Below, one piece after another: positions 48,426 to 57,474 of a stretch of DNA of 64,000 nt. The stretch is taken from assembly GCF_000372445.1 (NCBI RefSeq), contig NZ_AQUY01000001.1, positions 435,449-499,448 on the forward strand, written 5' to 3'. Position 1 is the first letter of the stretch; each line of letters begins with the position of its first letter. This DNA comes from Corynebacterium ulceribovis DSM 45146 (GTDB lineage Bacteria > Actinomycetota > Actinomycetes > Mycobacteriales > Mycobacteriaceae). The notes below the pieces were generated by a model that saw only the letters and a list, made by a program, of their open reading frames with translations, was not told the origin of the DNA and ran no database searches. The position numbers and the translations under genes are program-made.

Positions 48426-48929
48426 TTACTTCTCGTGGTTCGGGTCGTACGGCTCAGCTTCCACGATGGTCACCGAAATCTCGGTGCCATTTGGCGCAGT
48501 GTACGTACGGGTTTCGCCGACGCGAGCGCCAATGATGGCCTTACCCAGAGGTGCGTCCGCAGAGTAGGTTTCCAGATCTGGGTTAGAGGTATCAGCGGCG
48601 CGGTTACCGATGAGGAAGGTTTCCTTGTCGTCCTCATCACCGTCGTAGTAGACGTGCACGACGGAGCCGACCAGTGCGACACCAGACTCGGTCGCAGCGC
48701 CGATTTCAGCGTGCTGCAGGATTTCCTCCAGCTGACGGATGCGCGCTTCTTCCTGGCCCTGCTGTTCACGAGCAGCGTCGTAACCAGCGTTTTCCTTCAG
48801 GTCACCCTCTTCACGGCGGTCGTTAATTTCCGCAGCGATGACCGGACGGTTTTCGTACAGTGCCTTCAGCTCGGCGCGAAGGTTGTCGGCCTGGTCCTGG
48901 GTTAGGTAATACTTCTTCGGGTCAGTCAT
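48426..48929 (-). CDS. greA: Transcription elongation factor GreA
   Basis: GreA stimulates RNA cleavage by backtracked RNA polymerase. The 167-residue protein has the N-terminal coiled coil ([18 protein letters not shown]…), with the tip motif [19 protein letters not shown] holding the conserved acidic residues, and the C-terminal FKBP-like domain ending in [17 protein letters not shown] 48929 is chosen for the [10 protein letters not shown] start; a start three codons earlier exists. Followed, against its direction, by the DUF4307 gene as in M. tuberculosis (greA–Rv1081c–mca). Confidence 0.95.
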   Translation of the reverse strand: MTDPKKYYLTQDQADNLRAELKALYENRPVIAAEINDRREEGDLKENAGYDAAREQQGQEEARIRQLEEILQHAEIGAATESGVALVGSVVHVYYDGDEDDKETFLIGNRAADTSNPDLETYSADAPLGKAIIGARVGETRTYTAPNGTEISVTIVEAEPYDPNHEK

Positions 48930-49029
48930 TGCGCACACGCCTTCCGTGAATGAACGGGCAAAAATATTGAATTGACCACACTGTGGTCATAACCGGCGGC
49001 AATACTACCACCGCCGGGGCATCGGCCGC

Positions 49030-49473
49030 CTACTCCATATAGGAAGGCAGTTCCGAAGAGCAGCCATACTCGCTGATGGTCACAGCACGTTCCCGCGTAG
49101 GGATGCTCACTTCCAAGCGAATACCGCCGACATCATCGGGCTGAACGAGGAAGGAACGGCGGCCAACCTCGGCAACTTCATAATTCAATGCGTAGACCAC
49201 ACAGTAGGCCGGCTTTGCTGGGTCGTCACGGGTGACATCGACAATGGCGACAATTTCGTCGTCGCTGACGACATCCCAGCCAGCCGCAGTCATTTTGACA
49301 TCCGCGCTCACGGTGCGGCCCATCTGCACATACATGTAGATGCCGGTCAGGGCCAGCATGACCACCAAACCGACAACAATCCATTTACCGCTGACCGTTT
49401 TACTGGAGTCTTCGCGGTTGTAGGTGGCTGAGGGTTGTTGCTCAGCAGAGTCCGACAGCTCAGGAATCGACAT
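49030..49473 (-). CDS. DUF4307 membrane protein
   Basis: A 147-residue protein with a cytosolic start of about 30 residues, one membrane segment (WIVVGLVVMLALTGIYMYVQM) and an extracellular beta-rich domain. Two cysteines (YCVVYALNY and YGCSSELPSYME) could form a disulfide. This is the DUF4307 family, placed between greA and mca in M. tuberculosis (Rv1081c). Function unknown. ATG 49473 is preferred to 49515 because the upstream residues are not conserved. Its end faces greA's start, so it is upstream of greA on the same strand. Confidence 0.8.
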   Translation of the reverse strand: MSIPELSDSAEQQPSATYNREDSSKTVSGKWIVVGLVVMLALTGIYMYVQMGRTVSADVKMTAAGWDVVSDDEIVAIVDVTRDDPAKPAYCVVYALNYEVAEVGRRSFLVQPDDVGGIRLEVSIPTRERAVTISEYGCSSELPSYME

Positions 49474-49593
49474 ACCCGCAACATTACCTGCACTCCAGCG
49501 GAAACCCGATTTCATCCCTGCGGCTTGACTAGGGTCAACGGCTAGTAGACGCGTACACTACTTTTCGACAACGGTAGAAATGGAAGAGGATTG

Positions 49594-50517
49594 ATGTCTA
49601 CTCCAAGCGCACACACTGGCGCACACACCGACCGCACAGCAGCTACCGGTTTGCGGTTGATGGCACTGCACGCTCATCCAGACGACGAATCCAGCAAGGG
49701 TGCAGCAACCTACGCCCGCTACGTCTCCGAAGGGCATGAGGTTCTGGTTGTGACCTGCACCGGCGGGGAGATGGGCAGCGTACTGAACCCAGCCATGGAC
49801 CGGCCGGAAATCCGCGACAATATCACCGAAGTCCGGATTGCAGAGATGGCGAGCGCCGCGGACATTCTCGGGGTCCAGCACAAGTGGCTGGGTTTCTTGG
49901 ACTCAGGGTTGCCGGAAGGGGACCCACGGCCACCGGTGCCGGAGGGCAGCTTCGCGTTGGTCCCCGTGGAAGAAGCGGTGGTGCCGGTGGTGGAGGTCAT
50001 TCGCCAGTTCCGGCCGCATGTGCTGGTCACTTATGACGAAAATGGTGGCTATCCGCACCCAGACCACATCCAGAACCACATTGTGTCCATTCGGGCGTGG
50101 GATTTGGCAGCAGATCCGGCGTATCGTCCGGAGTTGGGTGCGCCGTGGGAAATCAAAAAGATGTACTACACGCATGGGTTCATTCGACGTCGGCTGCTGA
50201 CTATTCACCAGGACTACCTAGACCGCGGCGCACCATCACCGCTGGTCGAGGCGTTGAGTTTTTGGAAAACTGAAGGCGGCGACACGTTTGACCGAGTGAC
50301 TACGCGGGTGACGTGCGGTGACTTTTTCGATAAGCGCGATGATGCGCTGCGGTCCCATGCCACCCAGATTGACCCGAACGGCCCCTTCTTTGCGGTTCCG
50401 CGGTCGGTTCAGCGTAGGCTATGGCCAACGGAAGAATTTGAACTTGCTCGTTCGCGGGTGCCAGTGAATCTGCCGGAAACCGACCTTTTTGCTGGTATCG
50501 ACTCTGAAAGTGAGTAA
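49594..50517 (+). CDS. mca: Mycothiol S-conjugate amidase
   Basis: Mca cleaves mycothiol adducts of toxins, releasing mercapturic acids; it marks a mycothiol-producing actinobacterium. The 307-residue zinc hydrolase of the LmbE/PIG-L fold has AHPDDES (zinc ligands H28 and D31), the TCTGGEMGSV loop, and VTYDENGGYPHPDHIQNH with the third ligand and catalytic site. ATG 49594 follows GGAAGAGGA at good spacing; a TTG three bases earlier is less likely. A small membrane protein gene follows at six bases. Confidence 0.93.
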   Translation: MSTPSAHTGAHTDRTAATGLRLMALHAHPDDESSKGAATYARYVSEGHEVLVVTCTGGEMGSVLNPAMDRPEIRDNITEVRIAEMASAADILGVQHKWLGFLDSGLPEGDPRPPVPEGSFALVPVEEAVVPVVEVIRQFRPHVLVTYDENGGYPHPDHIQNHIVSIRAWDLAADPAYRPELGAPWEIKKMYYTHGFIRRRLLTIHQDYLDRGAPSPLVEALSFWKTEGGDTFDRVTTRVTCGDFFDKRDDALRSHATQIDPNGPFFAVPRSVQRRLWPTEEFELARSRVPVNLPETDLFAGIDSESE

Positions 50518-50523
50518 CTGACC

Positions 50524-50937
50524 ATGACCAATGTGGTTGCCGCTATGGCCGCCTCTGCTGTGCCGCTGCTGTTGGCTCAGGCTGAAAAGCCAGGTCCGTT
50601 GGGTCCAGAATTTGGTAAAGCCTCCCCAATCGGCTTGGCCATTTTGGTTGTCATGTTTGTGATTTTGTTGCTGGTCGGCTGGGATATGGCCCGCCGTGTC
50701 AAGCGCATGTCACGTCGCCGCAAGTATGCCGAAGAGCACAACTTGGACTTCTTTGACCAGCTGGATCAGTCAGAAATTGACCGCAAGATGGCCGAAGAAA
50801 TGATGCAAACCAATGTGCGTGCACGCCGCGGCAGTGTTGGCGGCGATGTTGCGGAGGACCAGGCCTCCCCGCAGCAGGGGCTTGATGACGACGGTGGGGA
50901 TGTTTCTCGCCGTCAGCTGGATGACGACTCGGAGTAA
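50524..50937 (+). CDS. Small membrane protein downstream of mca (Rv1083-like)
   Basis: A 137-residue protein with a hydrophobic N-terminus, a membrane segment at about 36–54 (IGLAILVVMFVILLLVGW), a basic stretch (RRVKRMSRRRKY) just inside the membrane, and an acidic, probably disordered C-terminus. By position it corresponds to Rv1083 of M. tuberculosis. Function unknown. It starts six bases after mca and is probably co-transcribed with it. The aroF leader region begins directly after its stop. Confidence 0.78.
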   Translation: MTNVVAAMAASAVPLLLAQAEKPGPLGPEFGKASPIGLAILVVMFVILLLVGWDMARRVKRMSRRRKYAEEHNLDFFDQLDQSEIDRKMAEEMMQTNVRARRGSVGGDVAEDQASPQQGLDDDGGDVSRRQLDDDSE

Positions 50938-50938
50938 T

Positions 50939-50967
50939 TTGCATCACTTTAAGTGAGCAGTTATTGT
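50939..50967 (+). promoter_or_regulatory. Promoter of the aroF leader transcript
   Basis: TTGCAT (50939–50944), a 17-base spacer, and TATTGT (50962–50967), seven bases before the leader-peptide ATG. Transcription would start at or next to that ATG. Confidence 0.6.
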
Positions 50968-50974
50968 GTCGATT

Positions 50975-51049
50975 ATGTCCGTACAGCGATTTTATTTTGG
51001 TGGGGCTCCGGTTGGAGCCGATGACGCAGCAGCGTCGTCATCCCGCTGA
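50975..51049 (+). CDS. aroR: Leader peptide of aroF with Phe-Tyr-Phe codons
   Basis: A 24-codon open frame, MSVQRFYFGGAPVGADDAAA then SSSR, ending at TGA 51047–51049. Codons 6–8 are TTT TAT TTT (Phe-Tyr-Phe), just before the first arm of a long inverted repeat and upstream of a terminator-like hairpin, in front of the enzyme that begins aromatic amino acid synthesis. This is the layout of ribosome-mediated attenuation: lack of charged tRNA-Phe or tRNA-Tyr stalls the ribosome at codons 6–8 and changes RNA folding. I recall that an aroF leader named aroR has been described in C. glutamicum; the name is used on that basis and was not checked. Confidence 0.75.
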   Translation: MSVQRFYFGGAPVGADDAAASSSR

Positions 51050-51080
51050 TTTCGCATGTAGCGGTACACAACCGGAGCCC
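51003..51080 (+). promoter_or_regulatory. Long-range RNA stem of the aroF attenuator
   Basis: GGGCTCCGGTTG (51003–51014) is exactly complementary to CAACCGGAGCCC (51069–51080). Inside lie GATGACG/CGTCATC and CCGCT/AGCGG hairpins. The first arm can instead form a local hairpin, GGCTCC/GGAGCC (51004–51019), so two exclusive folds exist. Confidence 0.65.
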
Positions 51081-51109
51081 AAGGCAGAGACCACAGTCTC
51101 TGCCTTTTG
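51081..51109 (+). terminator. Attenuator terminator before aroF
   Basis: AAGGCAGAGAC (51081–51091) pairs perfectly with GTCTCTGCCTT (51096–51106) over a CACA loop, followed by TTG. It begins at the base after the long stem. The remaining 134 bases to aroF hold no other feature I can support. Confidence 0.7.
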
Positions 51110-51243
51110 TCATTTCTCAACGAAGTGACCGGGCCACCGGACATCTTCGGGGGAAGCGACACCAGGGCGACACCCACTGACTGTCCACAACTACGCACCG
51201 ATACGCACCGAACCAATATCCCCCGAAAGGCTCCTGAATTCCG

Positions 51244-52347
51244 ATGAGCGCACCAACGTCCTTGGCTAATCCAGCATCCACGTCGAACCGTCGCGTTTCC
51301 GCTTTCCATGACCTGCCATCACCAGCTCAGCTGCTGGCAGACATTCCGCTGTCCCCGAAGATGGCCACAAAAGTGGAGGACACCCGTCAGCAAATCGCTG
51401 ATGTTATTTCCAACGATGATGACCGCCTGCTGGTGGTTGTTGGGCCATGCTCGGTTCATGACCCAGTCGCGGCCATGGAATACGCCAACCGGTTGGCGCC
51501 GCTTGCTGATCGCTTGAGCCAAGACTTGTTGATTGTGATGCGGGTGTACTTTGAAAAACCACGCACCACCGTCGGCTGGAAAGGTCTGATTAATGACCCT
51601 GACCTGAACAACACCTTCGACATGGTCAAAGGACTGCAGGTTGCACGCCGACTGCTCATTGATGTGCTCAACACCGGCCTGCCGGTGGGTTGCGAATTCT
51701 TAGAGCCGAACTCCCCGCAGTACATTGCTGACGCCGTGGCATGGGGTGCTATCGGCGCGCGCACCACCGAATCACAGGTGCATCGTCAGTTAGCGTCCGG
51801 ATTGTCGATGCCGATTGGTTTCAAAAACGGTACCGACGGCAACATTCAGGTGGCAGTGGACTCACTGCAGTCGGCGGCGCACCCACACTTCTTCTTTGGG
51901 CTCACCGACGAAGGTTCCTCCGCAATTGTTGAAACCGCAGGTAATGAAAACTGCCATGTCATTTTGCGGGGCGGTAGCTCTGGCCCGAACTACGACTCGG
52001 AGTCGGTGGCGCAGACACTTGAGGCGTTGGGCAAAGCTGGACGCCCACAGTCTCTAATGATTGATGCGAGCCATGCGAACTCGGGGAAGTGCCATGAACG
52101 GCAGGTAGAGGTGGTCCGTGAGATTGCAGAGCAAATCGCGCAGGGTCAGGATGGCATCGACGGCATCATGATGGAGTCCTTCCTAGTGGGCGGCGCTCAG
52201 AAGCTAGATCCGACGAAGCTCAAAGTCAATGGCAGTGAAGGGCTGGTCTATGGCCAGTCGGTCACCGATGCATGCATTGACTGGGACACCACGGTGGATT
52301 TGTTGGCGGATCTGGCACGGGCGGTCCGGGTCCGCCGTGGCCAATAG
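51244..52347 (+). CDS. aroF: 3-deoxy-7-phosphoheptulonate (DAHP) synthase, class I
   Basis: DAHP synthase joins phosphoenolpyruvate and erythrose 4-phosphate, the first step of the shikimate pathway. The 367-residue protein is of the short class I type (AroF/G/H), with VVGPCSVHD, YFEKPRTTVGWKG, GARTTESQ, GFKNGTDG, LRGGSSGPNY and IDASHANS. These include the metal-binding Cys and His. It lies at the same place (between mca and uppS) as in C. glutamicum. Expression is probably controlled by the leader peptide and terminator upstream. ATG 51244 has only a distant GAAAGG site. Confidence 0.95.
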   Translation: MSAPTSLANPASTSNRRVSAFHDLPSPAQLLADIPLSPKMATKVEDTRQQIADVISNDDDRLLVVVGPCSVHDPVAAMEYANRLAPLADRLSQDLLIVMRVYFEKPRTTVGWKGLINDPDLNNTFDMVKGLQVARRLLIDVLNTGLPVGCEFLEPNSPQYIADAVAWGAIGARTTESQVHRQLASGLSMPIGFKNGTDGNIQVAVDSLQSAAHPHFFFGLTDEGSSAIVETAGNENCHVILRGGSSGPNYDSESVAQTLEALGKAGRPQSLMIDASHANSGKCHERQVEVVREIAEQIAQGQDGIDGIMMESFLVGGAQKLDPTKLKVNGSEGLVYGQSVTDACIDWDTTVDLLADLARAVRVRRGQ

Positions 52348-52355
52348 AAACCAAC

Positions 52356-52361
52356 TAATGT
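52356..52361 (+). promoter_or_regulatory. -10 element of uppS, leaderless
   Basis: TAATGT seven bases before GTG 52369, in the 21-base gap after aroF. Confidence 0.5.
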
Positions 52362-52368
52362 TGATGGG

Positions 52369-53139
52369 GTGCAACTGATCCCGCAACTTCTATACCCCGT
52401 TTATGAGCGTCGTCTAGCTGCCCAACTTCGTGACAAGGCGCGACCGAACCACGTGGCCGTAATGTGCGACGGTAACCGCAGGTGGGCGCGGGAAGCGGGC
52501 TTTGAAGACGTCAGCCACGGACACCGAGTAGGCGCCCGCCGGATTGCAAACCTGGTTCAGTGGTGCGTGGACGCCAATATTCCGGTGGTCACGTTCTACT
52601 TGCTCAGTACCGAGAACCTCGGCCGCGACAGCTCTGAAGTGGAGTTGCTGTACCAAATCATTGGTGATGTTGTCGCTGAGCTGTCCGCACCAGAGCTCAA
52701 TGCGAAGGTGCAGGCAGTTGGGCACTTAGAATTGCTGCCTGCGGAGTTTCGGAAGCGGATGGCGGAAGAAACTGCAAAGACAGCCGACCATGACGGTGTC
52801 ATCGTCAATATCGCGGTGGGGTATGGCGGCCGACAAGAGATTGTGGACGCAGTGCAGGCCGTTGTGTCCGACAAAATTGAAGAAGGGGTGGCCGCTGGCG
52901 ATCTGGCCTCCGCGATTACCTCAGATGAGATTTCCTCCCACTTGTACACCAAAGGCCAACCGGACCCTGACCTGGTGATCCGCACGTCGGGGGAGCAGCG
53001 GCTATCTGGTTTCCTGCTGTGGCAGTCCGCGTACAGCGAAATCTGGTTTACCGATACCTACTGGCCGGCGTTCCGTCGCGTCGACTTCCTTCGGGCGCTG
53101 CGGGATTACTCCCAGCGTAATCGTCGTTTCGGCAAGTAG
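52369..53139 (+). CDS. uppS: cis-Isoprenyl diphosphate synthase
   Basis: A 256-residue Z-type prenyltransferase. The catalytic Asp is D34 in HVAVMCDGNRRWA; other family motifs are HGHRVGARRI, VVTFYLLSTENLGR, NIAVGYGGRQEI and DLVIRTSGEQRLSGFLLWQSAYSEIWF. By position it corresponds to Rv1086 of M. tuberculosis, a short-chain enzyme making Z,E-farnesyl diphosphate, so the product could be short rather than undecaprenyl diphosphate. GTG 52369 has a TAATGT box seven bases before it. Confidence 0.92.
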   Translation: MQLIPQLLYPVYERRLAAQLRDKARPNHVAVMCDGNRRWAREAGFEDVSHGHRVGARRIANLVQWCVDANIPVVTFYLLSTENLGRDSSEVELLYQIIGDVVAELSAPELNAKVQAVGHLELLPAEFRKRMAEETAKTADHDGVIVNIAVGYGGRQEIVDAVQAVVSDKIEEGVAAGDLASAITSDEISSHLYTKGQPDPDLVIRTSGEQRLSGFLLWQSAYSEIWFTDTYWPAFRRVDFLRALRDYSQRNRRFGK

Positions 53140-53158
53140 CTGGTATCAGCGCAGCCAG

Positions 53159-54085
53159 CTACGCCTTGCGCATCCGAACTCGTTCGACTGCATGGTTCGG
53201 TCCTTTATGCAGGACCAACGAAGCGCGAATTGCCGTTGGTTTAATGTTCTCCACCAAGTTCGGCAAGTTGATTGATTGCCAGATTTCTCGGGCTTCTAGG
53301 CGCGCCGCTTCGTCGTCAAGCTCAGCGAAATGCTTAAAGTGTGCACCAGGCTGGCGGAAGGCGCTGTACCGCAACTTAAGGAAACGCTCAATGTACCAGC
53401 GTTCAATGTCCTCAGTTTTGGCGTTGACGTAGACCGAAAAATCGAACAGGTCGGAGATCATCAGCGTTGGGCCAGTCTGGAGGACATTGAGGCCTTCCAA
53501 AATGAGGATGTCCGGCTGATCGACAATTTCGTAGGCGCCAGAAACTCGGTCATACAACGTGTGCGAATACACCGGCGCCGGAACCTCGCGCACACCGGAT
53601 TTAACCGCAGCCACAAACTGCATCAGCGCGTGCTGATCGTAACTTTCCGGGAAACCTTTACGGTGCATAATGCCGCGGCGGTTCAGCTCCTCGGACGGAT
53701 GCAAAAACCCGTCAGTGGTGACCAAATCAACGCGCGGGTGGGATGGCCAACGCTCCAGCAGCACCTGCAACAGGCGGGCCGTGGTGGACTTGCCGACCGC
53801 TACCGACCCAGCCACACCAATAATGAATGGCACCGGCGGCATCTCTTCACCGAGGAATAGGGCAGTGGCGGTATTGAGGCGTTGCCGCGCTTCGACGTGG
53901 TAGCTGATGAGGCGGGACAGCGGCAGGTACACCTCGGAGACCTCGTGCAGGTCAATGTTTTCGCCCACGCCGCGCAGCCGATCCAGCTCAGTTTCGGTGA
54001 GCACTTGGGGCATTGATTTGCGTAAATGCCGCCATTGTTCACGGTCGAACTCGACGAACGGGGAAGCTGCTGACGAACGGGTCAT
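53159..54085 (-). CDS. coaA: Pantothenate kinase, type I
   Basis: CoaA phosphorylates pantothenate, the controlling step of coenzyme A synthesis. The 308-residue protein has the P-loop [12 protein letters not shown] (90–101), [29 protein letters not shown] and the long C-terminal region [23 protein letters not shown]. This is the feedback-sensitive type I enzyme. ATG 54085 is chosen for the [16 protein letters not shown] start. It converges with uppS and is divergent from glyA, the arrangement seen in C. glutamicum and M. tuberculosis. Confidence 0.95.
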   Translation of the reverse strand: MTRSSAASPFVEFDREQWRHLRKSMPQVLTETELDRLRGVGENIDLHEVSEVYLPLSRLISYHVEARQRLNTATALFLGEEMPPVPFIIGVAGSVAVGKSTTARLLQVLLERWPSHPRVDLVTTDGFLHPSEELNRRGIMHRKGFPESYDQHALMQFVAAVKSGVREVPAPVYSHTLYDRVSGAYEIVDQPDILILEGLNVLQTGPTLMISDLFDFSVYVNAKTEDIERWYIERFLKLRYSAFRQPGAHFKHFAELDDEAARLEAREIWQSINLPNLVENIKPTAIRASLVLHKGPNHAVERVRMRKA

Positions 54086-54240
54086 ACCTATTATTGTGCA
54101 CCTAACCGGCAGGAGTATTGGTAGTTGGGCCAGAATAATTGGGATTTGGCTGCGCATCGCTAGACTAAGAGAAGTCCGATACCGAAACGGTGTTGCCAGA
54201 ATCCGTCCTTCGAACTCCCACTGAAAGGTGCGTTCGCACT

Positions 54241-55545
54241 ATGAACCAAGTTCCTCAGGCTGACGATGTCCGCTACCAGTCTCTTTCGCAGCTCGACCCA
54301 GAACTCGCTGCTGCTATGGATCACGAGGTGGCGCGTCAGCGTGACACCTTGGAAATGATTGCTTCGGAAAACTTCGTGCCACGTTCGGTGCTGCAGGCAC
54401 AGGGCTCGGTGCTGACCAACAAGTACGCGGAAGGCTACCCAGGCCGCCGCTACTACGGTGGCTGTGAGCACGTCGACGTTGTGGAAGACCTAGCTCGTGA
54501 CCGCGCTAAGTCGCTGTTCGGCGCTGAATTCGCCAACGTGCAGCCACACTCCGGTGCGCAGGCTAACGCTGCTGTGCTGATGGCACTGGCTGAGCTCGGC
54601 GACACCATCCAGGGCCTGTCGCTGGCACACGGTGGCCACCTCACCCACGGCATGAAGATTAACTTCTCCGGTAAGAACTACAACGTGGTTGCTTACGGTG
54701 TTGACGAGCAGACCATGCGCGTTGACATGGACAAGGTGCGCGAGCAGGCGCTGGCAGAAAAGCCGACCGTGATTATCGCTGGTTGGTCCGCCTACCCACG
54801 CCACCTCGACTTCGAGGCTTTCCGTTCCATCGCTGATGAAGTCGGCGCCAAGCTGTGGGTCGACATGGCGCACTTCGCTGGTCTGGTTGCTGCTGACCTG
54901 CACCCATCGCCGGTTCCATACGCTGATGTTGTCTCCACCACCGTGCACAAGACCCTCGGCGGCCCACGTTCCGGTCTGATTCTGGCGAAGCAGGACTGGG
55001 CGAAGAAGCTGAACTCTGCGGTCTTCCCAGGCCAGCAGGGCGGCCCACTGATGCACGTCATTGCTGCGAAGGCTGCGGCACTGAAGATTGCTGGCACCGA
55101 CCAGTTCCGTGACCGTCAGGCTCGCACCTTGGAAGGCGCACGCATCCTAGCTGAGCGTCTGACCGCACAGGACACCAAGGCCGCTGGCGTTGAGGTTCTC
55201 ACCGGTGGCACCGACGTCCACTTGGTCCTAGCGGACCTGCGTAACTCTGAGCTCAACGGTCAGGAAGCGGAAGACCTGCTGCATGAGGTTGGCATTACCG
55301 TCAACCGCAATGCCGTGCCATTCGACCCACGTCCACCAATGGTGACCTCGGGTCTGCGTATTGGTACCCCTGCACTGGCAACCCGCGGTTTCGATGCTGC
55401 TGCGTTCACCGAGGTTGCTGACATTATCGGTACCGCGCTGGCTGGCGGCACGAGCGTTGACGTTGAAGGTCTGAAGGCTCGCGTCCAGAAGCTGACTGAA
55501 AACTACCCACTGTACGAAGGCTACGAAGAGTGGACCATCCACTAA
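54241..55545 (+). CDS. glyA: Serine hydroxymethyltransferase
   Basis: GlyA converts serine and tetrahydrofolate to glycine and methylenetetrahydrofolate, using pyridoxal phosphate. The 434-residue protein has [20 protein letters not shown], the [11 protein letters not shown] loop, [12 protein letters not shown], and the cofactor lysine in [17 protein letters not shown] 54241 is chosen for the [13 protein letters not shown] start; an AAAGG site lies upstream at loose spacing. A strong terminator follows. I looked for a glycine riboswitch in the 155 bases before it and saw none. Confidence 0.96.
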   Translation: MNQVPQADDVRYQSLSQLDPELAAAMDHEVARQRDTLEMIASENFVPRSVLQAQGSVLTNKYAEGYPGRRYYGGCEHVDVVEDLARDRAKSLFGAEFANVQPHSGAQANAAVLMALAELGDTIQGLSLAHGGHLTHGMKINFSGKNYNVVAYGVDEQTMRVDMDKVREQALAEKPTVIIAGWSAYPRHLDFEAFRSIADEVGAKLWVDMAHFAGLVAADLHPSPVPYADVVSTTVHKTLGGPRSGLILAKQDWAKKLNSAVFPGQQGGPLMHVIAAKAAALKIAGTDQFRDRQARTLEGARILAERLTAQDTKAAGVEVLTGGTDVHLVLADLRNSELNGQEAEDLLHEVGITVNRNAVPFDPRPPMVTSGLRIGTPALATRGFDAAAFTEVADIIGTALAGGTSVDVEGLKARVQKLTENYPLYEGYEEWTIH

Positions 55546-55576
55546 ATCTGGCGTAACTAGCCAAGCCTAGACAGTA

Positions 55577-55615
55577 AAAACTGCCTCCCGCATGCCATGT
55601 GCAGGAGGCAGTTTT
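55577..55615. terminator. Bidirectional terminator between glyA and the surface-protein array
   Basis: AAAACTGCCTCC (55577–55588) pairs with GGAGGCAGTTTT (55604–55615), a perfect 12-bp stem with A- and T-runs on both sides; it can serve both converging units. Confidence 0.88.
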
Positions 55616-55622
55616 CGTTGTA

Positions 55623-56627
55623 TTAAGCGGTCTCAGTGCCGGCTTCTTCGAAGACTTCCTCGAGGTTTTCAACGAAGTCAGAGACCACGCTGGCGCCGTC
55701 TGGGGTGCCAAACATGACCCAGCCAGTTTTCATTTCGCGCATGTAGAGGTTGACCATTTTGCCGTCGAAGTCTTTGGACGTAAACACCCAGCCGTCTGGC
55801 AGCCCAGAGGTCTTCTTCGCGTCCACCGATTCTTCCGGCTGATCCTTCAGCGTCAGAAATTCGATTGCCTTAATCTTGGATTCCTTTGGGTACAGGATGC
55901 AGTAGTACTGCTGGTTCGGGATGTCAGCGGCGGTCGTCCGCTTACTGCTGCGGCGGAGGCCGAGGAAATCATTGGTTTCGGTGTCCGCGGAGCACATGTC
56001 GATGTAGCCGTCCTTATCGACGATTGACTTCGCATTGAAGATGGTCGACTGTGTGGAGGTTGTGGACGTCGATGATTCCGTGGTGGTCGGGCTGCTGCTG
56101 GTTGAGGATGAAGAGCTGGTCGACGAACCGTCGGTGCTGTTTTGTGCGTCGTTCTCGCTGCTGCTTTCGCTGGTGGAGGCGCCGTCAGCGTCGACGGTGT
56201 CCGAATCGCTGCTCATGGTAAAGAAGATGCCGCCGGCAATCAGCGCGAGGACCAGCAAGGTGCCGGAAATAATGTAGACCAGTTTGTTGGTGTTGTTGCC
56301 TTGTGGCTCGTTCGGTCCGCCCGGCCCGCCGATGCCGCCAGGTCCGCCGGGCCCGCCGATGCCGCCAGGTCCGCCGGGGCTGAATCCGCTGCCGCTGCCG
56401 TAGCCGCCGGTGTTGTATCCGCCAGCCGCGCCGTATGCTTGCGAGCCTTGCTGTCCGTATGGCTGCTGGCCAGAGGTGTGATTCCAGCCGCCGGTTTGTC
56501 CGCCACCGTAGCCGTAGTCGCCGCTGGATTGGCTGCCGTAGCCGCCCTGGTTACCGTAAGGGGAGCCGCCTTGGTTGCCGTATGGGTCGCTGCCGCCTGA
56601 GTTCGGCGAGTATGGTCCGTTGTTCAT
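55623..56627 (-). CDS. Array protein A: membrane-anchored, two-Cys C-terminal domain
   Basis: I do not recognise a named family. The 334-residue protein has a Gly/Gln/Tyr/Pro-rich N-terminal tail (1–115), one membrane segment (about 116–138, LVYIISGTLLVLALIAGGIFF), a Ser/Thr-rich stalk (about 140–195) and a C-terminal domain of about 135 residues that should lie outside. That domain carries SIVDKDGYIDMCSAD and QYYCILYP, giving two cysteines spaced as in its four paralogues. A GAAGGAA site stands before ATG 56627. It is the last gene of a probable five-gene operon. The C…C layout recalls DUF3558 lipoproteins, but there is no lipobox. Confidence 0.72.
   Translation of the reverse strand: MNNGPYSPNSGGSDPYGNQGGSPYGNQGGYGSQSSGDYGYGGGQTGGWNHTSGQQPYGQQGSQAYGAAGGYNTGGYGSGSGFSPGGPGGIGGPGGPGGIGGPGGPNEPQGNNTNKLVYIISGTLLVLALIAGGIFFTMSSDSDTVDADGASTSESSSENDAQNSTDGSSTSSSSSTSSSPTTTESSTSTTSTQSTIFNAKSIVDKDGYIDMCSADTETNDFLGLRRSSKRTTAADIPNQQYYCILYPKESKIKAIEFLTLKDQPEESVDAKKTSGLPDGWVFTSKDFDGKMVNLYMREMKTGWVMFGTPDGASVVSDFVENLEEVFEEAGTETA
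56323..56376 (-). repeat. Two perfect 27-bp coding repeats in array protein A
   Basis: Adjacent identical copies (56323–56349 and 56350–56376) encode Gly-Gly-Pro-Gly-Gly-Ile-Gly-Gly-Pro. Confidence 0.85.
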
Positions 56628-56733
56628 TACAATTTCCTTCTATTTGTCAAGGCTTGATTAATGAATCAAGAATAAGTGGGTTGAGAGCTTTTTTCAGCTG
56701 GAAGAGAACCGGAAAGCCGGGATTAATTGGTTG

Positions 56734-57363
56734 CTATATCAACTTGGCGTCGGTCAGCAGCGCCTCAAGGTCTGCGACAAACCCATGGAATTTGTGTGCG
56801 GGCTTCGCTGTATCAATCACCACCCAGCCGTCAGCCAGTTCGCGGATAAACACAGATGAGGTGCCGGTTTCCACTACAAGCCAATCCTTCGGCAGTGCGG
56901 AGTCCGGGTGTCCTTCCGCGGTCAGCGTCGGTTCCACTTTCAGTGCCGACACTTCGATGTATTGCTGTTCTGGTTCGCGGTAGAGCAGGCAACTATTGCG
57001 CACATCGCCGGACCTCTCGGACACGGTTTCGTTAGGTTTCGAGCTTTTCAGCCGTGCCAGGCTCCCGTCATCGATGCCACAGAGCCGCAGTGTCCCGTTG
57101 TCCACGATAGAGTCCGGGTTTCCGGTGCCCGCCGTTTTTTCGCTTGTTGACGAGTATGTGGCGGTGCCTTCTGTAGTAGCAGGGTAGGGCTCGGTTGCTG
57201 ATTGTCCGGCGGTGGTCGGTTGCAGCGCGGCCGCGGTCCGATTGTCGATGCTGCGAATGTAGAAGAACGTAATGGTGATGATGAGGCCTATTACCAAAGC
57301 AACAATGGCGATCACTCTGGTGACTGTGGCAGAGGTGGGTTCATACTCGGGAGTATCAGTCAT
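56734..57363 (-). CDS. Array protein B: membrane-anchored, two-Cys C-terminal domain
   Basis: A 209-residue paralogue without the long Gln-rich tail: only about 14 cytosolic residues precede the membrane segment (15–37). A stalk rich in Thr, Ser and Ala follows, then the shared domain with NPDSIVDNGTLRLCGIDD and NSCLLYREPE, ending GWVVIDTAKPAHKFHGFVADLEALLTDAKLI. The two cysteines and the terminal helix with Leu-Glu-x-Leu-Leu align with array protein C. A GGAGATA site precedes ATG 57363. Function unknown; extracellular placement is inferred from the topology. Confidence 0.72.
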   Translation of the reverse strand: MTDTPEYEPTSATVTRVIAIVALVIGLIITITFFYIRSIDNRTAAALQPTTAGQSATEPYPATTEGTATYSSTSEKTAGTGNPDSIVDNGTLRLCGIDDGSLARLKSSKPNETVSERSGDVRNSCLLYREPEQQYIEVSALKVEPTLTAEGHPDSALPKDWLVVETGTSSVFIRELADGWVVIDTAKPAHKFHGFVADLEALLTDAKLI

Positions 57364-57474
57364 CGCGGTATCTCCTTTGAATAGATAACGACGTTGCGGA
57401 ACGTAACTGGGGTGTTATCTATGTGATGCAGCTAATGCTGAGAATGTTCCCTTAGTGAACCAAGAGTTTTTCAG

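Noticed and set aside
54086..54240. Glycine riboswitch before glyA
   Set aside because: No paired glycine-aptamer-like stems or terminator could be made out.
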